The notes under the pieces are model-generated. The model ran no database searches and was not told the origin of the DNA. It saw nothing but the letters and a program-made list of their open reading frames with translations. A DNA stretch of 64,000 nt, taken from Flavobacterium pisciphilum (GTDB taxonomy: Bacteria; Bacteroidota; Bacteroidia; Flavobacteriales; Flavobacteriaceae). Shown here piece after piece: positions 30,764 through 39,663 of this stretch (within the stretch, counting starts at the first letter, position 1; each line of letters begins with the position of its first letter). A program made the translations under genes and the position numbers. The stretch spans positions 2,666,001 through 2,730,000 of the forward strand of contig NZ_JAJJMO010000001.1 in assembly GCF_020905345.1 (NCBI RefSeq), given 5' to 3'.

Positions 30764-32716
30764 ATGAAAAAACTTTTATGCTATTTAATTTTTCTTTCAT
30801 CGACAATGGTGTTTGCCCAAACCAAAGTAAAAGACACCATAACCCGAAGAGCGAATATTAGTTACAACCAAAACGGAAATCAGGTAACTTTTAAACCTGA
30901 AACACCACCATTAATTCCAATTTCTGGCGCACCAAAACCAAATTATTCCTATCTATGGGAACTCGGTGACGGACATTACAGCAAAGCTGCCGAACCCAAA
31001 CACGTGTATAAAAACAAAGGGACATATACCACAAGATTGGCAGTAACCAACAATTACGACAATGGAAAACCACCTGCTACTCGTCCGAAAAAAGTAGCAA
31101 TCAATGACATTAGTGATACCAATTACAAAGACATTGCGTCGATTGCTGACCAAAACGGATTTGCCATCATAAAAAATTGCGATCCAATCCCTGATCAAGA
31201 AATGGTTGTTGTAGTAAGTTATCAAAATCTCGAAAGCTATGTTTCCAGCGGAAAACTCTATCTCTTTTATAACGAAAAGCAATTCAAAAACAACAACTTC
31301 GAATTAACTGATTTCCGAACCTACGCTGGTGAACGCGAAATAAAAGAAAACACAATCGCTATGGTTAATGATCTTGACGATACTAAATCCTATCTGGCTA
31401 CAACCGAAAATACCTCCAAAATAAAAAAGTACCGAAATACAACCACCGAAGAAGACCTTGAAGCTTCCCTACTCGATGCAAATAAAACCTATCATAATGT
31501 TTCTGTTTTAGAATTCGACGATGCTAATCCGAGTGAAACCCGAAATGTTTTTTACACATTCAAAACCACTCCCGAAATGATTAAAGACACCAGCGCAACA
31601 GTAACTATGCGTGGGATTTTTGTACCGAATCGAAGTTATAAAAATCATAAAATAAAAAATCTAGAAATGGAAATCGTAACTTCTCATGACCCAAACAAAA
31701 TGGGATCTAACGGAAGTTTTATGAATTATAGATTGGTGCGTTTTAAAAGAGTCAATTTCAAAACTCGTTTTCAAAATAATGGCGAAGGCCCTGCAAGAAT
31801 GATTCGACTAGAAACCGACATTCCAGATATGCTTGACAAAAAAACGTTTCAAATAGAAGACATGTATCCCAAATGCCCAATTTGTCCCAAAGATGAAATT
31901 CCCACAACAAGTTGTTTGGATACAATCATTAAAAAAAATCAAATTTTCTTTATCTTCAAGAACATTTACCTACCCGGAAGCGAACAAAAAAACGTAAAAG
32001 AAAAAGATAGCACCAAAGGCTTTGTCAAATACTCTATGAAATTTAGTGAGGACTTTCATAAAGTAAAAACAAGAAGTAGAACTGCCATAATATTCGACAA
32101 AAACGAACCTATTATTACCAATTATGCTACAACCCGATTCTTACCCGGAATATCCATTGGTGTAAAAGCGGGTTACAATCTATATCCCGATTTAGACAAA
32201 TCGACAAGCTACTTTGTAGGCGCAACCATTTCTCCTTTTAAATCGTATCGCTTTTATTGGCAAGCTGAATGGCTTAACGCTATAAACAAATATGAAAGTG
32301 GTGTTACGGTAAGAGAAGGAAATAGTGTAAATCCAAATGGTGTAAAACAATTTCAACGAATAACAACTAGCACCGAAAACAAGAATATCAATTGGGAAGT
32401 CCCAATCCTTATTCGGTACAACATCAACAATTATATAGGTGTTGGCGCAGGTTTGCAAGCCAATATCAATGTTTCGCAAGAACAAAATCAAACCATAAAA
32501 ACTGAAAGCTTCGAAGGAGGAACAGATCAGTTTTTAATGGATACAAAAATAGAATCAAACACAGTCAAAACCACTTTTACCGATTTTAAAACCGGTCTTT
32601 TATTTGACTTAACTGCTGGCTTTGCCAGAATTGGTCCAAGTTTGGGTGCACGTTATGTAATTAATTTTGAGCAGAATTTTAACTATTTCCAGTTTTATGG
32701 AATTTGGAAGTTTTAG
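30764..32716 (+). CDS. PKD-domain protein with outer-membrane barrel C terminus
   Basis: 650 residues. The ATG at 30764 opens a signal peptide (MKKLLCYLIFLSSTMVFAQ); an earlier in-frame ATG (30689) would add codons that run through the repeat, so it is rejected. Residues 60-105 form a PKD domain (YLWELGDGHYSKAAEPKHVY, GTYTTRLAVTNNYD). The middle is beta-rich; the last 190 residues look like an outer-membrane barrel (ISIGVKAGYNLYPDLDKSTS, FYWQAEWLNAINKYES) ending in aromatic FYGIWKF. It is probably an outer-membrane protein with a periplasmic or surface PKD part, upstream of the CHAT gene. Confidence 0.8.
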   Translation: MKKLLCYLIFLSSTMVFAQTKVKDTITRRANISYNQNGNQVTFKPETPPLIPISGAPKPNYSYLWELGDGHYSKAAEPKHVYKNKGTYTTRLAVTNNYDNGKPPATRPKKVAINDISDTNYKDIASIADQNGFAIIKNCDPIPDQEMVVVVSYQNLESYVSSGKLYLFYNEKQFKNNNFELTDFRTYAGEREIKENTIAMVNDLDDTKSYLATTENTSKIKKYRNTTTEEDLEASLLDANKTYHNVSVLEFDDANPSETRNVFYTFKTTPEMIKDTSATVTMRGIFVPNRSYKNHKIKNLEMEIVTSHDPNKMGSNGSFMNYRLVRFKRVNFKTRFQNNGEGPARMIRLETDIPDMLDKKTFQIEDMYPKCPICPKDEIPTTSCLDTIIKKNQIFFIFKNIYLPGSEQKNVKEKDSTKGFVKYSMKFSEDFHKVKTRSRTAIIFDKNEPIITNYATTRFLPGISIGVKAGYNLYPDLDKSTSYFVGATISPFKSYRFYWQAEWLNAINKYESGVTVREGNSVNPNGVKQFQRITTSTENKNINWEVPILIRYNINNYIGVGAGLQANINVSQEQNQTIKTESFEGGTDQFLMDTKIESNTVKTTFTDFKTGLLFDLTAGFARIGPSLGARYVINFEQNFNYFQFYGIWKF

Positions 32717-32790
32717 CATTTTCTTTAACAATATGAGCGATGTAAGTACATTTAATTAAACTGCTTAGATAAAGTCAACACCAATCTGAT

Positions 32791-35457
32791 ATGAACTTAC
32801 ATAACTTATATGTTTTAATTTTCTTCTTCATAAGCTCAATCTCTTTTGGGCAGAATCAAGCAGATAAAACATATCAAGTAATTGATGCTTTTATTGCCAA
32901 TCCATCAGCTAAAGCTTTACAGAATCTTACTGTTTACGAAGCCAATTTCTGGAAAAACACAAAACCTAAAAGTAAAGATGAGTTACTAGCAATCGTAGTT
33001 TTAAACTGCAACAAAGCCTATTATGAAAATCAGTTTGGACAATCAGAAAAAGCAATTAACAGCTACGAAAAAGCTTGGCAGGTTTATGAGAAAAACAAAC
33101 TGAAAGATTACGACATTATCGAATATTGTCTGAAACCTTTGGGCAATTTATATACTGCTTTGGGTGATTATGATAGCGCTGAAAACACAATAAAACAATA
33201 TTTTTTTATTGTAAACACCTCCAAAAATTATCCTGATGCTCAAAAACAAAGATTTGCAGCTATTCTTAATTTATCCAATGTTTACCAAAGTTCTGGTAAA
33301 ACTACATTAGCAATCAATCTACTCGAAAACACTTTAAAAACGGAGAGTTTATCAAATATTCAAAAAGGAATTCTATTCAACAATCTTGGGAATAGTTATC
33401 TATTAAGCTCCACAGCAAACCTAATCAGACCCGAAACTCGTGACAATGCAAGAAATGCGTTTGAATCGGCTATAAAATATTTGAAAAATGAAAAGAATCA
33501 ATCAGAAGCTTTATCAAATTCATATCGAAATCTAGCCACTTTAAACAGACAATGGCAAAAATTTGATATTGCAAATTCTTATCTTCAAAAAGCAGAAGCA
33601 TTGTTTTTTCAAACCCCAAACCAACAACCAAGAAAAATAGCTAAGTTGTATTACGAAAAGGCTTTATTACTTTTTGACCAACAAAAATATGACGAGAGCT
33701 CAAAGCAAGTTAGTACTGTTTACAAACTTTTACTTCCGAATTATTCAGAACAAAAAAACAGTTTACCAATCCAAAACGAATTATATGCCGAAACTGTTTT
33801 AATGGATTTGCTTGATCTACAAGCTGATATTTTCTTGAAACAAAATCAACCCAAAAAAGCACTCGATGCTTTTCATCTTTCTTTTCATATTGAGGATTTA
33901 TTAATGAATGTACTGGTTTATGAGAATTCCAAGATTGTTAACCAAATACGCGCTCGTAATCGTACCGAGAAATGTCTATCGATTTATAACCGATTGTATA
34001 AAAAAGAAAACAAGATTCAATATCTAGAGCAAGCATTTCAATTGTCTGAAAGAACCAAATCAGGTATTTTAAAAAGTTATCGTTCGACCATTAAAACTGC
34101 AACTACCGAAGAAAAATCACTTTTGCAGCAGCTTCAAAATTTAAATAATAACATCATAAAAGAACAGCAAAAAGGAGACTCTGCTAATATTTCTAACATC
34201 AATAAAACTATAAAAAAACAAAATGAACTGATGCTTTACCTAAAGCAATTACACTCTCAAAACCCCAATTATATTCCAGAAAACTGTGATTTAAAAACCC
34301 TATTGTCAAAATTAGAGAATGATAAAGCTGTAATGGTTTATTACTTTATGGGTTTTGAAGAAGTTTATTATTTCACATTACAAAATAAGCAGATAGAATT
34401 AAACCATTTTAATATCACTGATACTGCAATGCCAGAAATTATGCATTTCATAAATTATTTTAGCAACGCCAGTGCAATCACCAATGATATTTCAGGATAT
34501 AACAGAAACGGGAAAGCCGTTTATAAAATGCTCAAATTACCATCAAACATCACTTACAAAAACCTTATTATCATTCCCGATGGAGTTCTAAATTTCCTAC
34601 CGTTTGAAGCTTTGATTACTCGAGAGTCTACTACAACCAATTTTGCTAAAATGCATTATTTAGTAAATGACTTCAGAATTGCGTACAATGTTTCGGCTAA
34701 CTCTTATGTCAATGCAAAACCAACTTCTATTTCGACAAAAACAGTTTTAGGTATTTTTCCAGTTTTCGAAAAAACGGCTTATGAATTAAGCTATTCTAAA
34801 AAGGAATTACAATCAATACAGGCCAATTTTCAAGGAAAATTTCTTGAGAATTCTCATGCTACTTTTGATAATTTTAAAAATGATGCTACAAATTATTCCA
34901 TTTTACATTTAAGTACACATGCTTCTTCTGGCGATATCGAAACTCCAGCAAGCATCAAGTTCTATGATCAAGAAATAGTATATTCTGAATTGTATAATCT
35001 TACTTTAAATCCAGATTTAGTAGTTTTAAGTGCCTGCGAAACTGGAATTGGAAAACTATATAAAGCCGAAGGTGCAATGAGTATTGCAAGAGGTTTTCAG
35101 TTTGCAGGAGCACAAAACTTATTGTTTTCGTTATGGAAAGTAAATGATTATACAACATCCGTTTTCATGTCCGATTTTTATAAAAATATCAAAAACAACA
35201 TTCCTTATTTTGAAGCCAATACAAATGCTAAACTTAATTTCTTAAACGACAAATCAATTCCTAATGCAAAAAAATCTCCTTATTATTGGAGTTCTTTTGT
35301 GTATTATGGCTCCATTTCTTCTGAAGAAAAACCAACAAATTATATCTTTTACATCATTAGCTTTTTGAGTGTAATTGGTTTATTTTTGATTTTCAATCCC
35401 TATCAAAAATGGAAAACCTTCACCAAGTCCTCAAAAAAGAGAAATACAAAAAAATAA
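32791..35457 (+). CDS. CHAT-TPR protein, exported and membrane-anchored
   Basis: 888 residues. A signal peptide opens it (NLHNLYVLIFFFISSISFGQ). Residues about 60-400 are TPR-type helical repeats. The C-terminal CHAT domain (caspase-like fold) has the His-Cys dyad: His710 in HLSTHASSG and Cys749 in VVLSACETGIG. A membrane helix near residue 855 (YIFYIISFLSVIGLFLIFN) anchors it, so the CHAT domain would face the periplasm. The retropepsin-like gene overlaps its end by 49 bp. Some CHAT domains are proteases (for example the TPR-CHAT of Craspase, in which the target controls a sigma factor). Confidence 0.9.
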   Translation: MNLHNLYVLIFFFISSISFGQNQADKTYQVIDAFIANPSAKALQNLTVYEANFWKNTKPKSKDELLAIVVLNCNKAYYENQFGQSEKAINSYEKAWQVYEKNKLKDYDIIEYCLKPLGNLYTALGDYDSAENTIKQYFFIVNTSKNYPDAQKQRFAAILNLSNVYQSSGKTTLAINLLENTLKTESLSNIQKGILFNNLGNSYLLSSTANLIRPETRDNARNAFESAIKYLKNEKNQSEALSNSYRNLATLNRQWQKFDIANSYLQKAEALFFQTPNQQPRKIAKLYYEKALLLFDQQKYDESSKQVSTVYKLLLPNYSEQKNSLPIQNELYAETVLMDLLDLQADIFLKQNQPKKALDAFHLSFHIEDLLMNVLVYENSKIVNQIRARNRTEKCLSIYNRLYKKENKIQYLEQAFQLSERTKSGILKSYRSTIKTATTEEKSLLQQLQNLNNNIIKEQQKGDSANISNINKTIKKQNELMLYLKQLHSQNPNYIPENCDLKTLLSKLENDKAVMVYYFMGFEEVYYFTLQNKQIELNHFNITDTAMPEIMHFINYFSNASAITNDISGYNRNGKAVYKMLKLPSNITYKNLIIIPDGVLNFLPFEALITRESTTTNFAKMHYLVNDFRIAYNVSANSYVNAKPTSISTKTVLGIFPVFEKTAYELSYSKKELQSIQANFQGKFLENSHATFDNFKNDATNYSILHLSTHASSGDIETPASIKFYDQEIVYSELYNLTLNPDLVVLSACETGIGKLYKAEGAMSIARGFQFAGAQNLLFSLWKVNDYTTSVFMSDFYKNIKNNIPYFEANTNAKLNFLNDKSIPNAKKSPYYWSSFVYYGSISSEEKPTNYIFYIISFLSVIGLFLIFNPYQKWKTFTKSSKKRNTKK

Positions 35458-35846
35458 AATTCAAAGTTACCAAAACACAGCATCTCTTGATAAAAGCCAA
35501 AATCAATGGTATTTCTGGAAATTTCATTTTAGATACTGGTGCTTCTAATACTTGTGTAGGATTTGAAAGTATAGAGCGTTTTGCATTGGGTGCCGAAGCA
35601 TCCAAGACTAAAGCTGCTGGAGCTGGAGCAACTGGAATGCTTACTCAAACTGCATCCAACAATATATTACAGATTGGCTCTTGGAAAGATTTGGATTTTG
35701 CTTTGGTAATTTTTGACCTTTCGCATGTAAACGAAGCGTTGCGTCAGTACAAAGCCAGACCTGTTCATGGTATTATTGGAGCCGATGTTTTACTACAAGG
35801 CAAAGCAATTATAGATTACTATAATCATTATGTATATCTGCAATAA
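35409..35846 (+). CDS. Retropepsin-like aspartic protease
   Basis: 145 residues with the catalytic motif LDTGAS (Asp42) and the flap-like GAGATGMLT, then IIGADVLLQGKAIIDY near the C terminus. One DTGA motif per chain means an active homodimer, as for other retropepsin-like bacterial proteases. There is no signal peptide, so it is cytoplasmic. It starts 49 bp inside the CHAT gene, in another frame, and ends 31 bp before a hairpin. The tight link to CHAT suggests a linked proteolytic circuit. The start at 35409 is the only visible ATG before the core. Confidence 0.85.
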   Translation: MENLHQVLKKEKYKKIKFKVTKTQHLLIKAKINGISGNFILDTGASNTCVGFESIERFALGAEASKTKAAGAGATGMLTQTASNNILQIGSWKDLDFALVIFDLSHVNEALRQYKARPVHGIIGADVLLQGKAIIDYYNHYVYLQ

Positions 35847-35878
35847 AAAAGAGGCAGTTATAAAACTAGCCTCTTTTT
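35846..35878. terminator. Bidirectional terminator
   Basis: AAAAAGAGGC-AGTT..AACT-A-GCCTCTTTTT, an extended stem with an inner AGTT/AACT pair, T-run on both strands. It lies between the convergent retropepsin and papain-like genes. Confidence 0.85.
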
Positions 35879-35900
35879 AAAATTTAAATAAATCTAAAAA

Positions 35901-36869
35901 CTAAGAATTTGCCGATGGATTAGGAATAATACATCCTGCCCAATTAAAAGCTCCATTAGCAATATTGTTATACGTTACGTAAAAGAAACCACTACGTCCC
36001 CAGCCTGCACCCCAGGAATTTTGTACTTTAAAAAGCTGTGTTGCATCATCATATCCTACAATACACACACAATGTCCACCTTGTCTACTACCATACAGAT
36101 TAGACCAAACATGATTGTTATTACGGATGTCATAAAAACTTTGATTTACATCAAAACATACTGCAACTGCATAATTTTGATTAAGATAGTACTTAATATC
36201 TGCAGCACTTCTTGGATTTACATTAAACCATCCGCCTGATTTTCTCGCAGCTGCCCAATTTCTTTGTTGTGTAGTTGGTTGTGTATAACATCCTCCAGCA
36301 ATATAAGGCATCTGTGCATTGCCACATTCTCCTTGATTTTTTATTAAGTTCATAGCATCATTTGGATAGGAACCAGCACCACAATTACCTAGTTTTATTT
36401 GATTATAAACGTATGCTGCACTTCTTGAAGCATTACTCCAATCATTTTGATGCACTGTGTTATTTAGGTATCTGGCAATACTGTGTGCTGCATAACCAAC
36501 TCCCCAACCTACACAAGACCCTTCATTTCCTTGATCTCCAACTGGTGGCGTAGGTAAGTTTTTTGAAGCAGCTACTTTGGCTGTTAAAGTTGACTTTTGA
36601 GTTTCTGTAACTAAATCTGGTCTTAGTTGAGCAATTTTTAAGCGGTATTCGTTTGGTGATAGAAACTGAATATTCTTTAAATATTCATCAGACATTGGGG
36701 CAAGTCCATATCTTCCTTTATCCAGAAGATTCACATCTCCATCCATTAATTTCTCCTGAACATCACCTTCTTGTTGATCATTACTTTTCTCGCAAGAATA
36801 AAAAGCTAGCAATGCAAAGAGTAAGAGAGCAATTTTTTTAATGGAAATTTTACTTAGTAGGTTTTTCAT
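35901..36869 (-). CDS. C1 (papain-like) cysteine peptidase lipoprotein
   Basis: 322 residues with a lipoprotein signal (KIALLLFALLAFYSCEKSN, Cys26). The papain motifs are complete: oxyanion Gln113 and nucleophile Cys119 in VGDQGNEGSCVGWG, His266 in RQGGHCVCIVGYDD and Asn284 in KVQNSWGAGWGRSGFFYV. It should be active outside the cytoplasm, tethered to a membrane. The region between residues 27 and 108 may be a propeptide. It converges with the CHAT/retropepsin genes and may be part of the same accessory block. Confidence 0.92.
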   Translation of the reverse strand: MKNLLSKISIKKIALLLFALLAFYSCEKSNDQQEGDVQEKLMDGDVNLLDKGRYGLAPMSDEYLKNIQFLSPNEYRLKIAQLRPDLVTETQKSTLTAKVAASKNLPTPPVGDQGNEGSCVGWGVGYAAHSIARYLNNTVHQNDWSNASRSAAYVYNQIKLGNCGAGSYPNDAMNLIKNQGECGNAQMPYIAGGCYTQPTTQQRNWAAARKSGGWFNVNPRSAADIKYYLNQNYAVAVCFDVNQSFYDIRNNNHVWSNLYGSRQGGHCVCIVGYDDATQLFKVQNSWGAGWGRSGFFYVTYNNIANGAFNWAGCIIPNPSANS

Positions 36870-37074
36870 GGTTTTGTTGTTTTTAGTTAATTAATTATTT
36901 CATTCATAAAATCATTTAACGAATTTATTAGTAATTTTGGCATAATATTAACATTAACAGACTCATAACTATAACTTATCTCATACACAATTGTGCCACA
37001 CAGGCTCTTATTAACAAGAATTGTATTTAATTACCGAAGAAAATCAATGTCAATTATAAAAAAACATTTATAAC
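36870..37074. other. Intergenic region before the 278-residue hypothetical
   Basis: 205 bp, AT-rich. It contains TAATTTTG (36932-36939), which fits TAnnTTTG and could serve the plus-strand gene at 37075, and a perfect CACAATTGTG palindrome at 36988-36997. No gene or clear riboswitch is seen. Confidence 0.45.
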
Positions 37075-37911
37075 ATGGAAATCATAATAGACAAACTAAT
37101 ACAGGGCATAAAATCCCATTCTACCATACAAAATAGCACCTTATCAGGCGTTAAAGAATGGAAAAGGGCTCATTACATTATTCTATCGGAAATAATCTCT
37201 GATTGCTTAGAAAAATCAGAATTTATGCAAGGTTCTAAAAGAAATGAACTTGGATGTTCTATCTCTAGTGCCACACTACAAAGAATTTTCACCAACGATA
37301 CCTCTAAAACCAAAAATTCTGATTTACGTTTCTTAAAGAGCTTAGACAAACTAGCCATTTTTATTGGGCATCCTTCCTTAAATAGCTTTCTGAATTGTGA
37401 AGCTGAAGATTACAACAAACCTTTGGAATCTGAAAACAAAAAAGAATCTGCCTCTTTTTTTGAAACATTAGTCACTGATTATTGCCAAGAGGAATTCAAT
37501 AGTTTGAAAAAATTACCTGAGATTACCATTTCAAACTTATCTCAGTATGTCTTTATTGAAGGTCCATTCTCAAAAAGAATCAAGGATCTTTTTGAGAATT
37601 ATTCGAGATTGAATTATCATTTGAACTGCATAAACAATCGATCTAATTTTGAAATTTTTGATTTTAGAGTTTCCAGTATCACTGAGGACATAGCTATTAT
37701 TACCGTAAAAGAGTTTTGGAATCTAGAATGGAAAGATGAAAATGGCAATATTTCAATTGTTTTTAATAGAGTAAACCGACAAACTTATTTTATAAAAAAA
37801 AGAAATAATACATGGAAAATCTGGGACAACTACAATCCTGATTATAATGAAATATCAACCAGAATAAACTCGGCTATAGAAAACCAAGACATAAAAAAAA
37901 CTACAACCTAA
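37075..37911 (+). CDS. Hypothetical protein with helical N-terminal domain
   Basis: 278 residues, soluble. The N terminus holds a helical domain (YIILSEIISDCLEKSEFMQG, ELGCSISSATLQRIFTNDTS, RFLKSLDKLAIFIGHPSLNS) of a type seen in several Bacteroidetes proteins and somewhat reminiscent of DNA-binding or signalling adaptors. The second half looks like an alpha+beta domain (ITEDIAIITVKEFWNLEWKD, KRNNTWKIWDNYNPDYNEIS). I do not recognise the family. It lies alone between the papain-like and SprB-repeat genes; a TAATTTTG box is 136 bp upstream. Confidence 0.65.
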   Translation: MEIIIDKLIQGIKSHSTIQNSTLSGVKEWKRAHYIILSEIISDCLEKSEFMQGSKRNELGCSISSATLQRIFTNDTSKTKNSDLRFLKSLDKLAIFIGHPSLNSFLNCEAEDYNKPLESENKKESASFFETLVTDYCQEEFNSLKKLPEITISNLSQYVFIEGPFSKRIKDLFENYSRLNYHLNCINNRSNFEIFDFRVSSITEDIAIITVKEFWNLEWKDENGNISIVFNRVNRQTYFIKKRNNTWKIWDNYNPDYNEISTRINSAIENQDIKKTTT

Positions 37912-37984
37912 GAACGAGTATTCAATTAATTACCAAATTAAACCTCACATTGCAACACATTTAACTATAATTCCGTTTTTTAAG

Positions 37985-37992
37985 TATATTTG
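37985..37992 (+). promoter_or_regulatory. Bacteroidetes -7 box of the SprB-repeat gene
   Basis: TATATTTG fits TAnnTTTG, 28 bp before the ATG at 38020. It places the transcript start after an earlier in-frame ATG (37990), so it supports the later start. Confidence 0.6.
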
Positions 37993-38019
37993 CCGCATCA
38001 TTTTAACAAACCTATACGT

Positions 38020-39537
38020 ATGAAAAAAACTTTACTTTATCTATTATTATTTACCACCTTTAATTTTTATGCACAAATTAGCATAGTTAGCCCTATTATA
38101 CATTGTAATGGAGATACCCAATTTGATTTGACTATTAAAAAATCTGAAATAATTGGGGACTTAAATCCTTCCGAAACTACAATTAGCTATCATCTTAGTA
38201 GCGATGATGCTACAAACAACACTAATACAATTCCAAATCCGACTTCATATGTAAGTACAAGTGAATCTAAAAATATTTATGTCCGAATTAATAATAAAGG
38301 AAACATTACCCTAAAATTTTTCCGTTTAAACATAAACTTTAATTTAGCTGTAGACGCAACAATTAAATATTTAGGATGTAGTTCCCCAATATTATTTTTA
38401 AATGCTACAGGAGGTTCACCTTCATACCGGTATTCAATAGACGGAATTAAGTACCAAAAAGAAAACTTTTTTTATGTAAGCTCAGGAACCTATACTATAT
38501 ACACTTTAGATAATAATGAGTGCACCGCTTCAGCGATTAAGGTTGTAGAAAACATAACTATCCCCCGTTTAGAAGTGAGGACTGTAGCAACGATGCCAAG
38601 ATGTAATGGCGACAACAACGCCGAAATAATGACATTTGTATCTGGAGGAACCCCTCCATATAACTGCTCTATTCTAGAAAATCCAAATGCTTTTGCGACT
38701 GTATATGACAACATTTATACTTTCCGTAATATGTCTGCAGGTAGACACACTGTACTTATAAAAGATGCAATGGGATGTAATGAAATTTCTTTTATAGAAA
38801 TTCACGAACCACAAATACTTTCGGCTACTACTACAATTACGGATCAAACGATAAAAGTTACCGCAAATGGAGGATCCAATCAATACACTTATGCAATTTC
38901 ACCTGCTTTATATAAGTTTTCAGAAAATAATACTTTTGCAAACCTAGCTCCAGACACTTACGAAGTACTTATAAAAGACTCTAACAATTGCTATTTAAGC
39001 TTAACATCTCTTATAATCAACCCGCCTGCACCTCTAGTAGAGGGTAAAAAAGCTATTATCTTGAATCTTACTACTGGTCAAACACTCGCAGATATTGATA
39101 TTCCCGTTACAGATATTAAATGGTATAGTAATGCAATTACTCCTTCTGGAAAGACTAAAAAACTGAACGAAGCATCTTTGCCCTTAACAACCGTTTTAGT
39201 TGATGGCGTAACTTATTATGCTTCTCAAACTATTAATAGAATTGAAAGCAAAGAAAGGCTCGCAGTAACGGTAAAACTAAATACGTTATCAAATCCTGAC
39301 TTTGTACTTGGCAATTTTAAATACCATCCTAATCCTGTAAAGAACTTATTAAGTATCGAAAACTCAGCGGTAATTGATGAAGCAACTCTTTTTTCTTTAA
39401 CTGGAAAAGTCATTTTGAATAAAAAAATAAATGGTCTGCATTCAGATCTTGATTTATCTAATGTTGCTACAGGAATTTATTTTCTTAAAGTAAAATCTGA
39501 AGGTCGCGAGAAAACGATAAAGATTGTAAAGGAATAA
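38020..39537 (+). CDS. T9SS-secreted protein with SprB-like repeats
   Basis: 505 residues from the ATG at 38020, chosen because it starts a signal peptide (MKKTLLYLLLFTTFNFYAQ) and lies just after a promoter. The middle has two or three SprB-like repeats: FLNATGGSPSYRYSIDGIKY with GTYTIYTLDNNEC, FVSGGTPPYNCSI with GRHTVLIKDAMGC, and VTANGGSNQYTYAIS. The last 75 residues are a type A sorting domain (YHPNPVKNLLSIENS, GIYFLKVKSEGREKTIKIVK). It should be secreted and displayed by T9SS, perhaps a gliding or adhesion protein. Confidence 0.88.
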   Translation: MKKTLLYLLLFTTFNFYAQISIVSPIIHCNGDTQFDLTIKKSEIIGDLNPSETTISYHLSSDDATNNTNTIPNPTSYVSTSESKNIYVRINNKGNITLKFFRLNINFNLAVDATIKYLGCSSPILFLNATGGSPSYRYSIDGIKYQKENFFYVSSGTYTIYTLDNNECTASAIKVVENITIPRLEVRTVATMPRCNGDNNAEIMTFVSGGTPPYNCSILENPNAFATVYDNIYTFRNMSAGRHTVLIKDAMGCNEISFIEIHEPQILSATTTITDQTIKVTANGGSNQYTYAISPALYKFSENNTFANLAPDTYEVLIKDSNNCYLSLTSLIINPPAPLVEGKKAIILNLTTGQTLADIDIPVTDIKWYSNAITPSGKTKKLNEASLPLTTVLVDGVTYYASQTINRIESKERLAVTVKLNTLSNPDFVLGNFKYHPNPVKNLLSIENSAVIDEATLFSLTGKVILNKKINGLHSDLDLSNVATGIYFLKVKSEGREKTIKIVKE

Positions 39538-39558
39538 ATACCGTACACGTTGCAATAG

Positions 39559-39594
39559 AAAGCCGCCATTAATATTAAATGGTGGCTTTTTTTT
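39559..39594 (+). terminator. Terminator of the SprB-repeat gene
   Basis: AAAGCCGCCATT / AATGGTGGCTTT with a 7-base loop and T-run, 22 bp after the stop. Confidence 0.85.
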
Positions 39595-39608
39595 ATAAAA
39601 TATTCTAA

Positions 39609-39642
39609 TAAAAAAAACCGTTTAGTAAAACTAAACGGCTTT
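39609..39642 (-). terminator. Terminator of sucB
   Basis: CCGTTTAG / CTAAACGG with flanking A and T runs; on the minus strand it follows the sucB stop by about 20 bp and ends in T-rich sequence. Confidence 0.85.
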
Positions 39643-39663
39643 TCAATTGAAAATTATTATAAA

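Noticed and set aside
36988..36997. CACAATTGTG palindrome as a regulator site
   Set aside because: A single 10-bp palindrome in AT-rich DNA is likely by chance and has no partner in the window.
36870..37074. Riboswitch before the 278-residue gene
   Set aside because: No recognisable aptamer motif; only a TAATTTTG box and a short palindrome.
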